Positions 1-7,525 of a DNA stretch of 8,722 bases are shown here, piece by piece. The notes below the pieces were generated by a model. That model ran no database searches. It was not told where the DNA came from and worked only from the letters and a program-made list of their open reading frames with translations. Position 1 is the first letter of the stretch; each line of letters starts with the position of its first letter. Location: NCBI GenBank assembly GCA_946481035.1, contig CAMLNK010000115.1, positions 1 through 8,722 on the forward strand, read 5' to 3'. The translations under genes and the position numbers were made by a program. Origin of the DNA: an uncultured Dyadobacter sp. (GTDB lineage Bacteria > Bacteroidota > Bacteroidia > Cytophagales > Spirosomataceae).

Positions 1-13
1 GGCTATCAATACG

Positions 14-60
14 AAACAATTGTTTATACAAACTCATAAAATGTTTATACAAATCACAAA
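14..60. promoter_or_regulatory. Duplicated operator-like motif with overlapping palindrome
   Basis: The 12-mer TGTTTATACAAA occurs at 21-32 and again at 42-53. The copies start 21 bp apart, about two helical turns, and each carries a TGT-N4-ACA dyad. A perfect 12-bp palindrome, AAACAATTGTTT, overlaps the first copy at 14-25. This arrangement is typical of tandem binding sites for a dimeric regulator. On the minus strand, TTTG (60-57), a 20-bp gap and TGAGTTTG (36-29) resemble the Bacteroidota -33/-7 promoter pattern (TTTG / TAnnTTTG) with one mismatch. The region may therefore be the promoter of a leftward gene beginning outside the window. The repeats are seen directly; the regulatory role is inferred. 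Confidence 0.35.
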
Positions 61-227
61 TAGCGATTGATATCCTGTGATAGACTACTAAATGTAATGA
101 CAATGCCCCGCCGCAATGCAATCCAATGAACAAGCAGTGCACTTGACTTATCCTGCTGTTTTCATGGCTAAAAGACTGAATTTAAACAAAATTACCCACT
201 AAATCTCGTTCACGGCGAGGCATTTCG
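61..227. other. Non-coding stretch downstream of the SusD-family gene
   Basis: No convincing gene was found here. Just past the SusD-family stop codon, the minus strand carries a short hairpin candidate (arms at 205-208 and 216-219, 4 bp, 7-nt loop) followed by the A/T-rich ATTTAG. This is too weak to be called a terminator with confidence. The lack of an obvious strong terminator leaves open whether transcription continues leftward into the next gene outside the window. Confidence 0.4.
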
Positions 228-1796
228 TTACTGCCAGATGGCGTTCTGCTTCACATTCGGGTTGCCCAACAGCTCTTTTTGCGGCAGGGGCAGCACATAG
301 TCGCGCTCCTTGGGCACGCGGTCGAGGTTATACTTCTCGGCGAAATGCTTAATCTCCTTTCCGAGGTAATCCACCGGCCCGCCCAGCTTGCTTTTCCGGC
401 GCAGCTCGGGGTACATTACCTGTTCAAAAACAAACTCCTGCATGCGCTCGTGGATGATCGCATCACGCAATCCCGATTGGCTCAGTCCTTTCAACTCCGC
501 CAGCCCGGCGCGGGTGCGCACCTTGTTGATCGACGCGAATGCATCGCCCTGCCCGCTTTCGTTGCAGGCTTCGGAATGCCCTAGCAGAATGTCCGCCAAT
601 CGGATGTAAATTGTGTTTTTCTCGGTTGCTGCATTGCTTTTATCGAGCTCCACGATCTTCGCCGCCCATGCTTTTCCGAAAATCATCTGCTTCGGATCGT
701 TCGGGTTCGCGTCCGATTTCACTACGCCTCCGAAACGCGACAGGTTATAATCGGCCTTTTCGCTCCAATGCACGATCGGGTAAGCGCCGTTAATTTTCCC
801 AAACCGGCCGGTAGGATAACTTTCGATGAACGTTCCTGCTATGCGCTTGTCCTTCGGATCATAACTTGCACGGAACTCCTGCGTGGCACTTATCCAGCTC
901 CATCCCGATCCGCCGAGTTCGCTCGGGAAATCTTCCGGATTGAAGTGCATCGAATGCACATTGTATTCGCTCGGGTTGGCCGAGGCCGAAACCTGCGCTT
1001 CGAAGATCCTTTCGCCCTGATTTTCATGCGTAAGATCGAAATTGTGGGCAAAATCCGTGAACAGCGTGAGACCGCTGTTATTAATGATATCCTCGCCTGT
1101 GGCCTTCGCTTCGGCCCATTTTTCATCCCAAAGCTGGGTTTTCATCAAAATCGATTTCGCGGCCCATTTCGTCGCGCGGCCAATATCCGCGCCGGTGTAG
1201 CTGGCCGGCAATAACTCCGCTGCCGCTTTGGTATCAGCATAAATTTGCGCGATCACCGCCGCTTTGCCGCCACTGTTGGACGGCAGTTCTGAAATATTCT
1301 GGGTCGATTTCGTTGTGAGCGGCACATTATCGAAATAGCTCAGCAAACTATAATAATAAAATGCCCGCAAAAACAGCGCTTCGCCCTTCACCCGCTTGAT
1401 CAACGCTTCATTCGCCGGATCCTGCATAGCATCAGCGATTTCGATAATTGCGTTCGCCCGGTTGATCGAGCGATAACAAGTTCCCCAGTAAGCCTCAATG
1501 TATTCGTCGGCCGGGCTCACATTGCCCAGTTGGTATTGCAGCGGCCCTTTCTCCCACCCAACCTGGTAACCCACCAGGCATTCAAATACATAACGATCAT
1601 AAAAGAAGCCGAAACCTCCCGAATTCAGGTCGTCGTAAACCGCATTCACGCCTAATACCAATTCCGCCGATGATTTATAAAAAGTATCGGGATTGATGAA
1701 ATCGGGTTTCTCCTTCAAATCCGAGCAGCCTGCCACCGCGAAAAGTAATGCAGAAAGGCCCGTCAATCTGATTTTATATAAAAATGACTTTTTCAT
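228..1796 (-). CDS. SusD/RagB family nutrient-binding outer-membrane lipoprotein
   Basis: A 522-residue protein, typical in length for SusD/RagB. It is expected to be the surface-exposed lid that captures ligand above its SusC channel. Residues 1-23 form a lipoprotein signal peptide (basic start, hydrophobic core, lipobox VAGC) with lipidated Cys24, followed by an acidic/polar SDLKEK segment consistent with surface export. The N-terminal SusD-like TPR region covers roughly 30-230, with YWGTCYRSINRAN (103-115) and EALFLRAFYYYSLLSYF (139-155). The C-terminal SusD_RagB region covers about 260-522, with YIRLADILLGHSEA (397-410), INKVRTRAGL (423-432), HERMQEFVFE (449-458) and the usual LPLPQKEL and NPNVKQN near the end. 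It starts 26 bp after the SusC-type gene stops, so the two are almost certainly cotranscribed. The leader is A/T-rich with no clear Shine-Dalgarno. The ligand cannot be deduced from the sequence. Confidence 0.95.
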   Translation of the reverse strand: MKKSFLYKIRLTGLSALLFAVAGCSDLKEKPDFINPDTFYKSSAELVLGVNAVYDDLNSGGFGFFYDRYVFECLVGYQVGWEKGPLQYQLGNVSPADEYIEAYWGTCYRSINRANAIIEIADAMQDPANEALIKRVKGEALFLRAFYYYSLLSYFDNVPLTTKSTQNISELPSNSGGKAAVIAQIYADTKAAAELLPASYTGADIGRATKWAAKSILMKTQLWDEKWAEAKATGEDIINNSGLTLFTDFAHNFDLTHENQGERIFEAQVSASANPSEYNVHSMHFNPEDFPSELGGSGWSWISATQEFRASYDPKDKRIAGTFIESYPTGRFGKINGAYPIVHWSEKADYNLSRFGGVVKSDANPNDPKQMIFGKAWAAKIVELDKSNAATEKNTIYIRLADILLGHSEACNESGQGDAFASINKVRTRAGLAELKGLSQSGLRDAIIHERMQEFVFEQVMYPELRRKSKLGGPVDYLGKEIKHFAEKYNLDRVPKERDYVLPLPQKELLGNPNVKQNAIWQ

Positions 1797-1822
1797 AACA
1801 AACTGATTTTCAATTTGAAATA
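1797..1822 (-). promoter_or_regulatory. SusC-SusD intergenic spacer with perfect short dyad
   Basis: This 26-bp spacer carries the perfect dyad TTTCAA-T-TTGAAA at 1808-1820, between the SusC-type stop and the SusD-type start. The start codon is preceded by A/T-rich sequence rather than a purine-rich Shine-Dalgarno, as is common in Bacteroidota. The dyad could be a weak RNA hairpin or simply reflect A/T richness. It has no U-tract to make it a terminator. Confidence 0.3.
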
Positions 1823-4800
1823 TTAAATACCAAGATTAACGCCCACTGTAAACATGCGCGACCGCGGATAGGCATCGTAATCGTCGCCGCGATTGAGGTT
1901 ATTCTGCCCCTGGTTATTCACTTCGGGGTCGAAGCCCTTGTACTTGGTGATCAGGAAGAGATTTTGCCCGCTCACATACACGCGCGCGTTGCGGATGTAG
2001 GCGCTCTTGACCGGGAGCGTGTACCCGAGCGAGAGGTTTTGCAGGCGCACAAACGACCCGTCCTGGATGAAGAATGACGACCGGCGGAAAGAAATGAAAT
2101 CGCGGCGGCCATCAATTACCGGTCGGGATGCATTCGTATTCTCGGGTGTCCAGGAATCTGTCAGGATATTGGCGATCTGGTTGATTTTCTGTACGCCGTC
2201 ACCCATTTCCGATTGTTGCAGGTTGCGGACCTTGTTGCCATGCACGCCCCGGAAGAATACAGCGAGGTCGAAACCTTTGTATTTCAGGCTGGTATTGAAA
2301 CCCCAGGTCAGTTTCGGGTTCGGATCGCCGATGATCTTGAAATCGTCGGTCGTATATTTTCCGTCCCCATTTACGTCTTCATATTTGGGATAACCTGCTC
2401 TCGCTGAGTAGCTTTTACCCTCCTCGTCGGATTGGAACAAACCAATGTAGTTATACCCGCTCCAAACGCCGATCGGATTGCCGCCCTGTACCCAGCTGCC
2501 CAGCACTCCAAGGTGCCCGCTGGTACTATTGGAGAAGAATGGCGTGCTTTTGCCCAAATCAAGGATCTTGTTGCGCAGAATAGACACATTACCGCTCACA
2601 TCCCATGTCAATGCACTGGTACTGACCAGCTTATAATTTGCCGAAAATTCAAGCCCCTTGTTGCTCAGCGAGCCGGAATTGAGCATTATGGTGCTGAAAC
2701 CGGTACTTTGCGGAATGGAAACGTCGAGCAGCAGGTCGGTGGTTTTGTTTTTGAATGCATCGATCGTCAGGCTGAGGCGATTGTTCAGCAATGCGAAATC
2801 GAGACCGACATTGAGCATCGATGTGCTCTCCCATTTCAAATCCGAATTAGGGATACGGTTTGGCGCGTAGCCTGAAACGAGCGACGGTACGCCCCCGAAA
2901 ACATAATTATACGGTACCAGACCAGCTACCGAGCGGTAGACAGGGATTTGCGAATTACCGGTAAGCCCATAGCTCGCGCGGATTTTGAAATCGTCGAACA
3001 CCTTGCCAAGGCCTGAGTTTTTGAAAAAATCCTCATTCACCACACGCCAGCCGATTGCGGCCGAAGGGAAAGTAGCCCATTTGTTGTTCGGTCCGAATTT
3101 CGACGACCCATCCCGGCGAAGTGTCACTGTAAATAAGTACCGGTCTTTGAAATTGTAATTGACACGCCCGAGCATCGACATCAGCTCCCACTCCACCCGA
3201 CCCGAAGTCGGTACCAATGGCCGGCTGCCGTTTTGCATATTCACCGCATCCACGTCGTCCGAAGGAAGCCCGCGGGTAGCGTTTGCTTCAAAATAATTGA
3301 TCTCTTTCTGATAGGTATAGCCGAGTGTAACGTCCAGGTAATGCCCTTTGGCAATCTCTTTGTTGTATGTTAAAATATTCTCGTTCAGGATGTTGTTCGA
3401 ATTACGGTTCGCTTTCTGCAACTCGCGGCCATTCTGGCGGCCGATGTAAGTAAAGTTGTTGTAGAATGTAGTCCGGCGTGCATTCACAATGTCGAGGCCG
3501 AGGCTGGTGCGGAATTTCAGGCCTTCCAGGATATTCACGCTCAGCGCCGAAGTACCGAAAAGGCGGTTGGTATAATCCTTATCATAGCCTTCGGTAGCCT
3601 CCGCCAACGGGTTGGTCAGGAAGCGCTGGTCGTAACTTGCATATTGGTAGGCGCCATTCTGGTCGTAAACGGGGCCGGTCGGGTCCAGACCCAATGCCGA
3701 AATCACAATACCGCCAGGGCCTCCGCGGTCGGTAGGCACGTTGCTGCTCCCCGAGCGGTTGAACGACCAACTGTTGGTCAATGTCGCTTTGCCTTTGAGG
3801 AAATCATTGTCCAGGTTCATCCGGAAACCATAGCGGTTGAAATCCGTATTTTTGATGATCCCCTTGTTATTCAGATAATTGCCTACAAATGCATAGCGCA
3901 TTCCTTTGTTGCCACCGGTAAACGAAAGCTGGTGGTTGGAAAGCCCGCCGGTGCGCGAAATCACATCCCACCAGTCGGTACCATTGCCAATTTGCGCGAT
4001 CTGCGCGTCGGTATAGCGCGGATTTCCGCCCTGGCTGCGTTCCAGCATATTAATGTAGCGGGCATAATCGGAACCGTTAAGCACCTTCACCTCGCGCGCG
4101 ATGGTCTGGAACGAATACGAACCGTCGTAATCCACCCGGCTCTGGCCTTCCTTTCCGCGTTTGGTGGTGATCAGGATCACGCCGTTCGCGCCGCGGGAAC
4201 CGTAAATGGAAGTCGCAGAGGCATCTTTTAGTATTTCAATGGATTCGATTTCGTTGGGGTTAATAGTCGCCATGGCATTGGTAGGCTGGCGATTTCCGCT
4301 GGTACCCAGTGCGCCATTGTCGGGGTAAATAGGGAAGCCGTCGATTACGTAAAGCGGCTCACTACCGCTGTTAATGGAGTTGGCCCCGCGCACGCGGATA
4401 GAAATACCCCCGCCCGGCGCGCCCGAGGTTTGCGTCACCTGCACGCCCGGCGCCCGTGATTGGATCGCCTGATCCACCGAAGTGACCGGCATTTCGCGGA
4501 TCGCGTCGCCTTTAATGCTCGCCACCGAGCCCGTTAAATCACTCTTACGCACCGCCCCGTAACCCACCACTACCACTTCTTCCAATGCCTGGTTATCCGG
4601 CTGCATTACCACCGATAAGTTCGTTTGACCACCCACAGTTAGTTCCTGCGGCTTATACCCCACAAAACTGAAAACGAGTACCGCATTCTGCTCAATCACA
4701 TCGAGCGCAAAAGCGCCTTCCTGGTCGGTAGTGGTGCCTTTCTGGGTTCCTTTAATGATCACGCTCACGCCCGGCAGGCCCGCATTGTTTTCGTCCACTA

Positions 4801-5251
4801 CCTTACCTTTGATTTGCGCAACAGCCGGACTGGCCATAGTTTCTGCCATCTCGGGTTGCTGAGGCTCGGTAACAGCGCCGGTTTCGGCCGTCAGCAAAAT
4901 ACGGCCCGCCGTTAGTTCATAGGCAATGTGCAGCGGGTCGAGCAGCGAGCTCAGCGCCGTCGATAGTTTCTGCCGGTTAATATGTACATCAATTGTCCGC
5001 TCGGCGCGGATACTCTTCTGGCTGTACGCAAACTTCACATCGGCCTGCGCCTCGATGTCACGCAGGACATTTCTCAGTTCCGCATTCTGTGCATGGATCG
5101 TCACCATTCTCTCCATGATTTCCTGCGCGCGTCCCTCGCTCGCGGCGTGGGTGAGCGTCGTGAAAACCACTGCAAAAAGGATTTGGGCAAATGTTATTTT
5201 CATGACCATGCATAGTGATGCACACCATTTTAACTGTTGGGTTTTTTGCAT
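1823..5251 (-). CDS. SusC/RagA family TonB-dependent outer-membrane transporter with STN signalling domain
   Basis: A 1142-residue protein from the chosen start. It is expected to import the ligand captured by its SusD partner across the outer membrane, driven by TonB-ExbBD. Domains in order: signal peptide with a hydrophobic core at about 18-36; STN domain at about 49-121, the periplasmic signalling module of FecA-type receptors; a linker; a carboxypeptidase-regulatory-like beta-sandwich (147-216, from IKGKVVDENNAGLPG to SFVGYKPQELTV); a TonB-box-like EEVVVVGYG (224-232); a plug with RVRGANSINSG and PLYVIDGFPI; then the beta-barrel to the end. The reading frame stays open upstream to 5353. 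The ATG at 5251 was preferred because it starts the MQKTQQLKW-type sequence just before the signal-peptide core, and the upstream residues look unlike a signal sequence. A shorter start at 5203 is possible. The STN domain plus the sigma/anti-sigma genes upstream suggests this transporter reports ligand as well as importing it. Confidence 0.95.
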   Translation of the reverse strand: MQKTQQLKWCASLCMVMKITFAQILFAVVFTTLTHAASEGRAQEIMERMVTIHAQNAELRNVLRDIEAQADVKFAYSQKSIRAERTIDVHINRQKLSTALSSLLDPLHIAYELTAGRILLTAETGAVTEPQQPEMAETMASPAVAQIKGKVVDENNAGLPGVSVIIKGTQKGTTTDQEGAFALDVIEQNAVLVFSFVGYKPQELTVGGQTNLSVVMQPDNQALEEVVVVGYGAVRKSDLTGSVASIKGDAIREMPVTSVDQAIQSRAPGVQVTQTSGAPGGGISIRVRGANSINSGSEPLYVIDGFPIYPDNGALGTSGNRQPTNAMATINPNEIESIEILKDASATSIYGSRGANGVILITTKRGKEGQSRVDYDGSYSFQTIAREVKVLNGSDYARYINMLERSQGGNPRYTDAQIAQIGNGTDWWDVISRTGGLSNHQLSFTGGNKGMRYAFVGNYLNNKGIIKNTDFNRYGFRMNLDNDFLKGKATLTNSWSFNRSGSSNVPTDRGGPGGIVISALGLDPTGPVYDQNGAYQYASYDQRFLTNPLAEATEGYDKDYTNRLFGTSALSVNILEGLKFRTSLGLDIVNARRTTFYNNFTYIGRQNGRELQKANRNSNNILNENILTYNKEIAKGHYLDVTLGYTYQKEINYFEANATRGLPSDDVDAVNMQNGSRPLVPTSGRVEWELMSMLGRVNYNFKDRYLFTVTLRRDGSSKFGPNNKWATFPSAAIGWRVVNEDFFKNSGLGKVFDDFKIRASYGLTGNSQIPVYRSVAGLVPYNYVFGGVPSLVSGYAPNRIPNSDLKWESTSMLNVGLDFALLNNRLSLTIDAFKNKTTDLLLDVSIPQSTGFSTIMLNSGSLSNKGLEFSANYKLVSTSALTWDVSGNVSILRNKILDLGKSTPFFSNSTSGHLGVLGSWVQGGNPIGVWSGYNYIGLFQSDEEGKSYSARAGYPKYEDVNGDGKYTTDDFKIIGDPNPKLTWGFNTSLKYKGFDLAVFFRGVHGNKVRNLQQSEMGDGVQKINQIANILTDSWTPENTNASRPVIDGRRDFISFRRSSFFIQDGSFVRLQNLSLGYTLPVKSAYIRNARVYVSGQNLFLITKYKGFDPEVNNQGQNNLNRGDDYDAYPRSRMFTVGVNLGI

Positions 5252-5428
5252 ATTTTTGAAGGTTCTATTTGTGAAAAACAGGACATCCGCCAGCTTACCG
5301 TCTGTCCAGGATCTCGTAAGCAGGCATTTTCGAAGCCGGTAGTGGTGGTACACTATCGGTTTCTTTGTTTAAGGTCGGTTGGGTAGCTTTTATCGCATCA
5401 TAGGGTTAGGGTTTAGGAGTTTGAAAAC
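5252..5428 (-). promoter_or_regulatory. Leader region of the susC-susD pair
   Basis: A 177-bp gap separates the anti-sigma factor stop from the SusC-type start. No TAnnTTTG housekeeping promoter box was found on the minus strand, which fits transcription by the locus-encoded ECF sigma factor or read-through from upstream. A 5-bp inverted repeat, GGACA (5281-5285) and TGTCC (5303-5307), lies about 30 bp before the start codon and is only a weak hairpin candidate. The target promoter sequence of this ECF sigma is not known, so no box is marked. Confidence 0.3.
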
Positions 5429-6541
5429 TTAGTCACAGCCGTGACCGTTGATCAGAATGCGTGTTCCTTTCACTTCGTAATCGGCGCCGTTGGATTTACA
5501 AACGAGCGCCAGCTTGTCGTAGAGCTGCATATCGGAGAGGTCGCCGGTAAAGCTGCAATGCGCTATGCGGTCGTTCGCGAAAACGATTTCGATCCCGTAA
5601 GCTTCCTGCAACGCCGAAGCTATTTTTTCCAGTTTTTCATCATTGAAAACCATTTTAGCCTCCTCGGCCGCTTGCGAGGCTTTCACCGGCTCTGGTACGA
5701 GGCCGGTCATCAGGTGCCTGCTTTCGGAGAAATAAGTAACCCGCTGATTGGGCGTAAGCACCACGCCATTATCCTGATTATCAGCCGAATCACTTTCGTT
5801 GAATGCCTCCCGGTTCTCAAAAACGGAAACTTTCCCGGTTACCACTTCCACTTCCAGCGCCTTATCCTTTGCATTGCTCTTGATCCTGAAACTCGTCCCG
5901 AGCACGCGGGTGATGATTTTGCCGCTGTACACCAGGAAGGGCTGGTCGGGATTGCGGGTGATCTCGAAAAACGCATTGCCTGTGAGCTGCACCGTGCGCT
6001 TATCACCCGTAAATGAGGCCGGAAAAACGATTTTGGCCCCCGGTTCCAGTGTTACCGTGCTGCGGTCGCTCAGAGTCAATCGTTTCGGAACGTTCGTTGT
6101 GTTCTCTTCGGTGATCAGGCGGCTGTTGGGAGCTTGTACAAACATTTTTTCCTGCATTGCCCCTTGCCTGCCGGAGCCTTTGCCCAGAAATGCCCAGAAC
6201 CCCACTACCAGCAACACTGCTGCGGCCGTCGCCAGGTACACCGTTGCCCGGCGCCACCAATTTCTCACCATGATCGGCTCGGCGTATTCCACTGCGGGCG
6301 TTCCTGCGGCAGGCGTTCCTGCGGCAGGCGACCCTGCGGCAGGCGACCCTGCGGCAGATGTTTCTCCCGTGAGTTTGCCCAGCATTCTTTCTTCCATTTC
6401 GCGCTTTTCCTGGTCGTTGAGTACTGCCATCCCATCGGCATTGAGACTTTCATACCACTGGTGGATTTTCAGCATTTCCTCCTTCGTGCAATTTCCCTCC
6501 CGGTATTTCAGGAGCAGAGCGTGCCATTCCTTGTTGTTCAT
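5429..6541 (-). CDS. FecR-like transmembrane anti-sigma factor
   Basis: A 370-residue inner-membrane protein expected to hold the neighbouring ECF sigma factor inactive and to receive a signal from the STN domain of the SusC-type transporter. The N-terminal cytoplasmic part (1-60) starts MNNKEWHALLLKYREGNC, typical of sigma-binding regions in this family. A Pro/Ala-rich repeat linker (62-83) follows, then one transmembrane helix at about 99-119 after a basic RNWWRR stop. The periplasmic FecR domain spans about 148-245 (LSDRSTVTLEPGAKIVFP, VQLTGNAFFEI, VLGTSFRI, VEVVTGKVSV). The C-terminal DUF4974-type domain is at about 297-366, with VFNDEKLEKIASALQEAYG. The 15-bp coding repeat in the linker is unusual. 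The gene lies 187 bp downstream of the sigma gene and 177 bp upstream of the transporter, all in one direction. Confidence 0.93.
   Translation of the reverse strand: MNNKEWHALLLKYREGNCTKEEMLKIHQWYESLNADGMAVLNDQEKREMEERMLGKLTGETSAAGSPAAGSPAAGTPAAGTPAVEYAEPIMVRNWWRRATVYLATAAAVLLVVGFWAFLGKGSGRQGAMQEKMFVQAPNSRLITEENTTNVPKRLTLSDRSTVTLEPGAKIVFPASFTGDKRTVQLTGNAFFEITRNPDQPFLVYSGKIITRVLGTSFRIKSNAKDKALEVEVVTGKVSVFENREAFNESDSADNQDNGVVLTPNQRVTYFSESRHLMTGLVPEPVKASQAAEEAKMVFNDEKLEKIASALQEAYGIEIVFANDRIAHCSFTGDLSDMQLYDKLALVCKSNGADYEVKGTRILINGHGCD
6293..6360 (-). repeat. In-frame 15-bp tandem repeat inside the anti-sigma factor gene
   Basis: On the plus strand the unit TGCGGCAGGCGTTCC or its variant ending GACCC occurs at 6305-6319, 6320-6334 and 6335-6349. 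Partial or degenerate units lie at 6293-6304 (3 bp shorter) and 6350-6360. The units come as sub-types, GTTCC then GACCC, suggesting stepwise duplication. They encode AAGSP/AAGTP pentapeptides at residues 63-82, in the cytoplasmic linker between the sigma-binding region and the transmembrane helix. A 15-bp change keeps frame, so copy number could vary without breaking the gene. Confidence 0.85.
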
Positions 6542-6728
6542 TGATGTGTATCGGGTAAAATCAGGCCTTTGATGATAAGCCGAAGAAATGGAACTATTCC
6601 CTAAATAGGTTTAGAAAATATTTGAATTGTACAATATAAAAGGCGGATTCGGTGGGAAAGTTCTTTGAAAAAGATAAATGGGGAAGATGGAGGAAAGGGA
6701 GGAAGGAGGATGGAAGCCTCCGTGCGGC
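6542..6728 (-). other. Spacer between sigma and anti-sigma genes
   Basis: This 187-bp gap is long for a sigma/anti-sigma pair. It carries the perfect palindrome ATTGTACAAT at 6626-6635 and the inverted repeat CTAAA-tagg-TTTAG at 6601-6614. It also has a purine-rich run on the plus strand at 6680-6715, uninterrupted from 6689 to 6710, so the transcript would be C/U-rich here. No full TAnnTTTG box is present on the minus strand; TATCTTTT, near 6670-6680, has one mismatch. The gap may hold a separate anti-sigma promoter or an attenuator, but neither is demonstrated. Confidence 0.35.
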
Positions 6729-6746
6729 TTAGATCAAGCCGGAGGC
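6716..6746 (-). terminator. Possible hairpin terminator or attenuator at the sigma gene stop
   Basis: GCCTCC (6716-6721) pairs with GGAGGC (6741-6746) and GGCTT (6726-6730) with AAGCC (6736-6740). This gives an 11-bp stem with a 4-nt bulge and a 5-nt loop. On the minus strand it overlaps the sigma factor stop codon and is followed by a pyrimidine-rich stretch instead of a clean run of T. It could weaken read-through and so lower anti-sigma expression relative to sigma, or stabilise the sigma mRNA 3' end. The fold is seen; the function is inferred. Confidence 0.35.
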
Positions 6747-7304
6747 GGCCAGGAGGAGGACCATTACTTCTTTCAAATGCGTCCGCACTACGCGTACGGA
6801 TTTAGTGAGATGGTATTCGACGGCCTTTTCGGAAAGTCCGAAACGGGTGGCAATGCGGGAAATGGGCCAGTATTCGAGCTTGTGCAGGCGGAAAATTTCG
6901 CGCGTTTTCTCGGGGAGAATATGCAGGCATTCATCGATCACCCGCAGCAATTCGTCCAGCGCGAGCTGGTTTTCAGTGTTGAAATCCTGAATATCGTGAA
7001 ATGCCCCGTAGTAATCGATGTACTCGAAGGTGCGGCCTTTCGTGCGGATATAGTCGATAACCTCGTATCGGACAGCGGAAAAAAGGTAGTAGTTCAGATT
7101 TTCGACGTGCAGCGTGTCCCGTTCCCGCCAGAGCCGCAGAAAAATGTCCTGTACGATCTCCTCGGCCGCTTCCTTGTTGCGCAGCTTCCGGTACGCCACC
7201 AGGAACATATCGTACCAATAGGCCTTATAAACCGCCGTAAATGCTTCCGCATCCCCATTTTGCAATGCGAGAAGCAGGTGGCCGGCTTTGTCGTTATCCA
7301 CCAT
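6729..7304 (-). CDS. ECF-family RNA polymerase sigma factor (FecI-like)
   Basis: A 191-residue sigma factor of the extracytoplasmic-function type seen beside FecR and SusC/SusD genes in Bacteroidota. Sigma region 2 covers about 21-90, with the region-2.2 core AAEEIVQDIFLRLW (46-59) and NYYLFSAVRYEVIDYIR (71-87). A variable linker follows, then region 4 at about 120-172: LPEKTREIFRLHKLEYWPISRIA and the helix-turn-helix GLSEKAVEYHLTKSV, which would read the -35 element. It likely directs RNA polymerase to the susC-susD promoter once released by the downstream anti-sigma factor. The start is the ATG at 7304, about 42 bp after a good TAnnTTTG box. The hydrophobic C-terminus (VMVLLLAASGLI) is a small oddity. 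It is first in the block, suggesting basal expression from its own promoter. Confidence 0.94.
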   Translation of the reverse strand: MVDNDKAGHLLLALQNGDAEAFTAVYKAYWYDMFLVAYRKLRNKEAAEEIVQDIFLRLWRERDTLHVENLNYYLFSAVRYEVIDYIRTKGRTFEYIDYYGAFHDIQDFNTENQLALDELLRVIDECLHILPEKTREIFRLHKLEYWPISRIATRFGLSEKAVEYHLTKSVRVVRTHLKEVMVLLLAASGLI

Positions 7305-7345
7305 TACAGCTAGTTTTTGTTAGGGATCGGGAAATAGGATTCTGG

Positions 7346-7376
7346 CAAAGTTATATTATTTGTTTTTATTATCCAG
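7346..7376 (-). promoter_or_regulatory. Housekeeping-type promoter of the ECF sigma gene
   Basis: The minus strand carries TAACTTTG (7353-7346), a full match to the Bacteroidota -7 consensus TAnnTTTG. A weak -33 element, CTGG (7376-7373), lies 19 bp upstream where TTTG would be expected. The start codon at 7304 would follow a leader of about 35 nt. This supports constitutive or growth-linked transcription of the sigma gene by the primary sigma factor. The -7 match and spacing are seen; use in the cell is inferred. Confidence 0.5.
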
Positions 7377-7525
7377 TAATTAAAATTTTCAGCACGGGGG
7401 AGAACCGATAAATATGCGAGGAAAGTCGCTTGATCATTTCTGGCATAACTCGCTTGAATACAACCTCAATTCTACCGAATATGCACCTTCCTATTTAAAT
7501 CCGTGCATAAGAATGCCTCAGTAAT
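7377..7525. other. Intergenic sequence with no recognised feature
   Basis: This stretch lies between the sigma-gene promoter and the nested palindromic element. It is A/T-richer than the genes and has no convincing long reading frame. No TAnnTTTG box for the plus-strand small gene was found. The decamer GAGGAAAGTC near 7418-7427 resembles a conserved RNase P RNA segment, but the rest of that RNA is absent. The end of a 36-codon minus-strand frame (7605-7495) also falls here. Confidence 0.4.

Noticed and set aside
3644..4231. 195-codon plus-strand frame inside the SusC-type gene
   Set aside because: It lies wholly antisense to a strongly supported gene and its product shows no recognisable domain. 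It is a shadow of the real frame, as are the other antisense frames at 768-1214, 5441-6016, 5799-6572 and 6678-7313.
5252..5353. 34-residue N-terminal extension of the SusC-type protein
   Set aside because: The frame is open, but the added residues do not resemble a signal peptide, and the ATG at 5251 places the hydrophobic core correctly.
5401..5417. Telomere-like TAGGGTTAGGGTTTAGG
   Set aside because: Only about two and a half imperfect units in a bacterial intergenic region next to a gene end. Chance is the simplest explanation.
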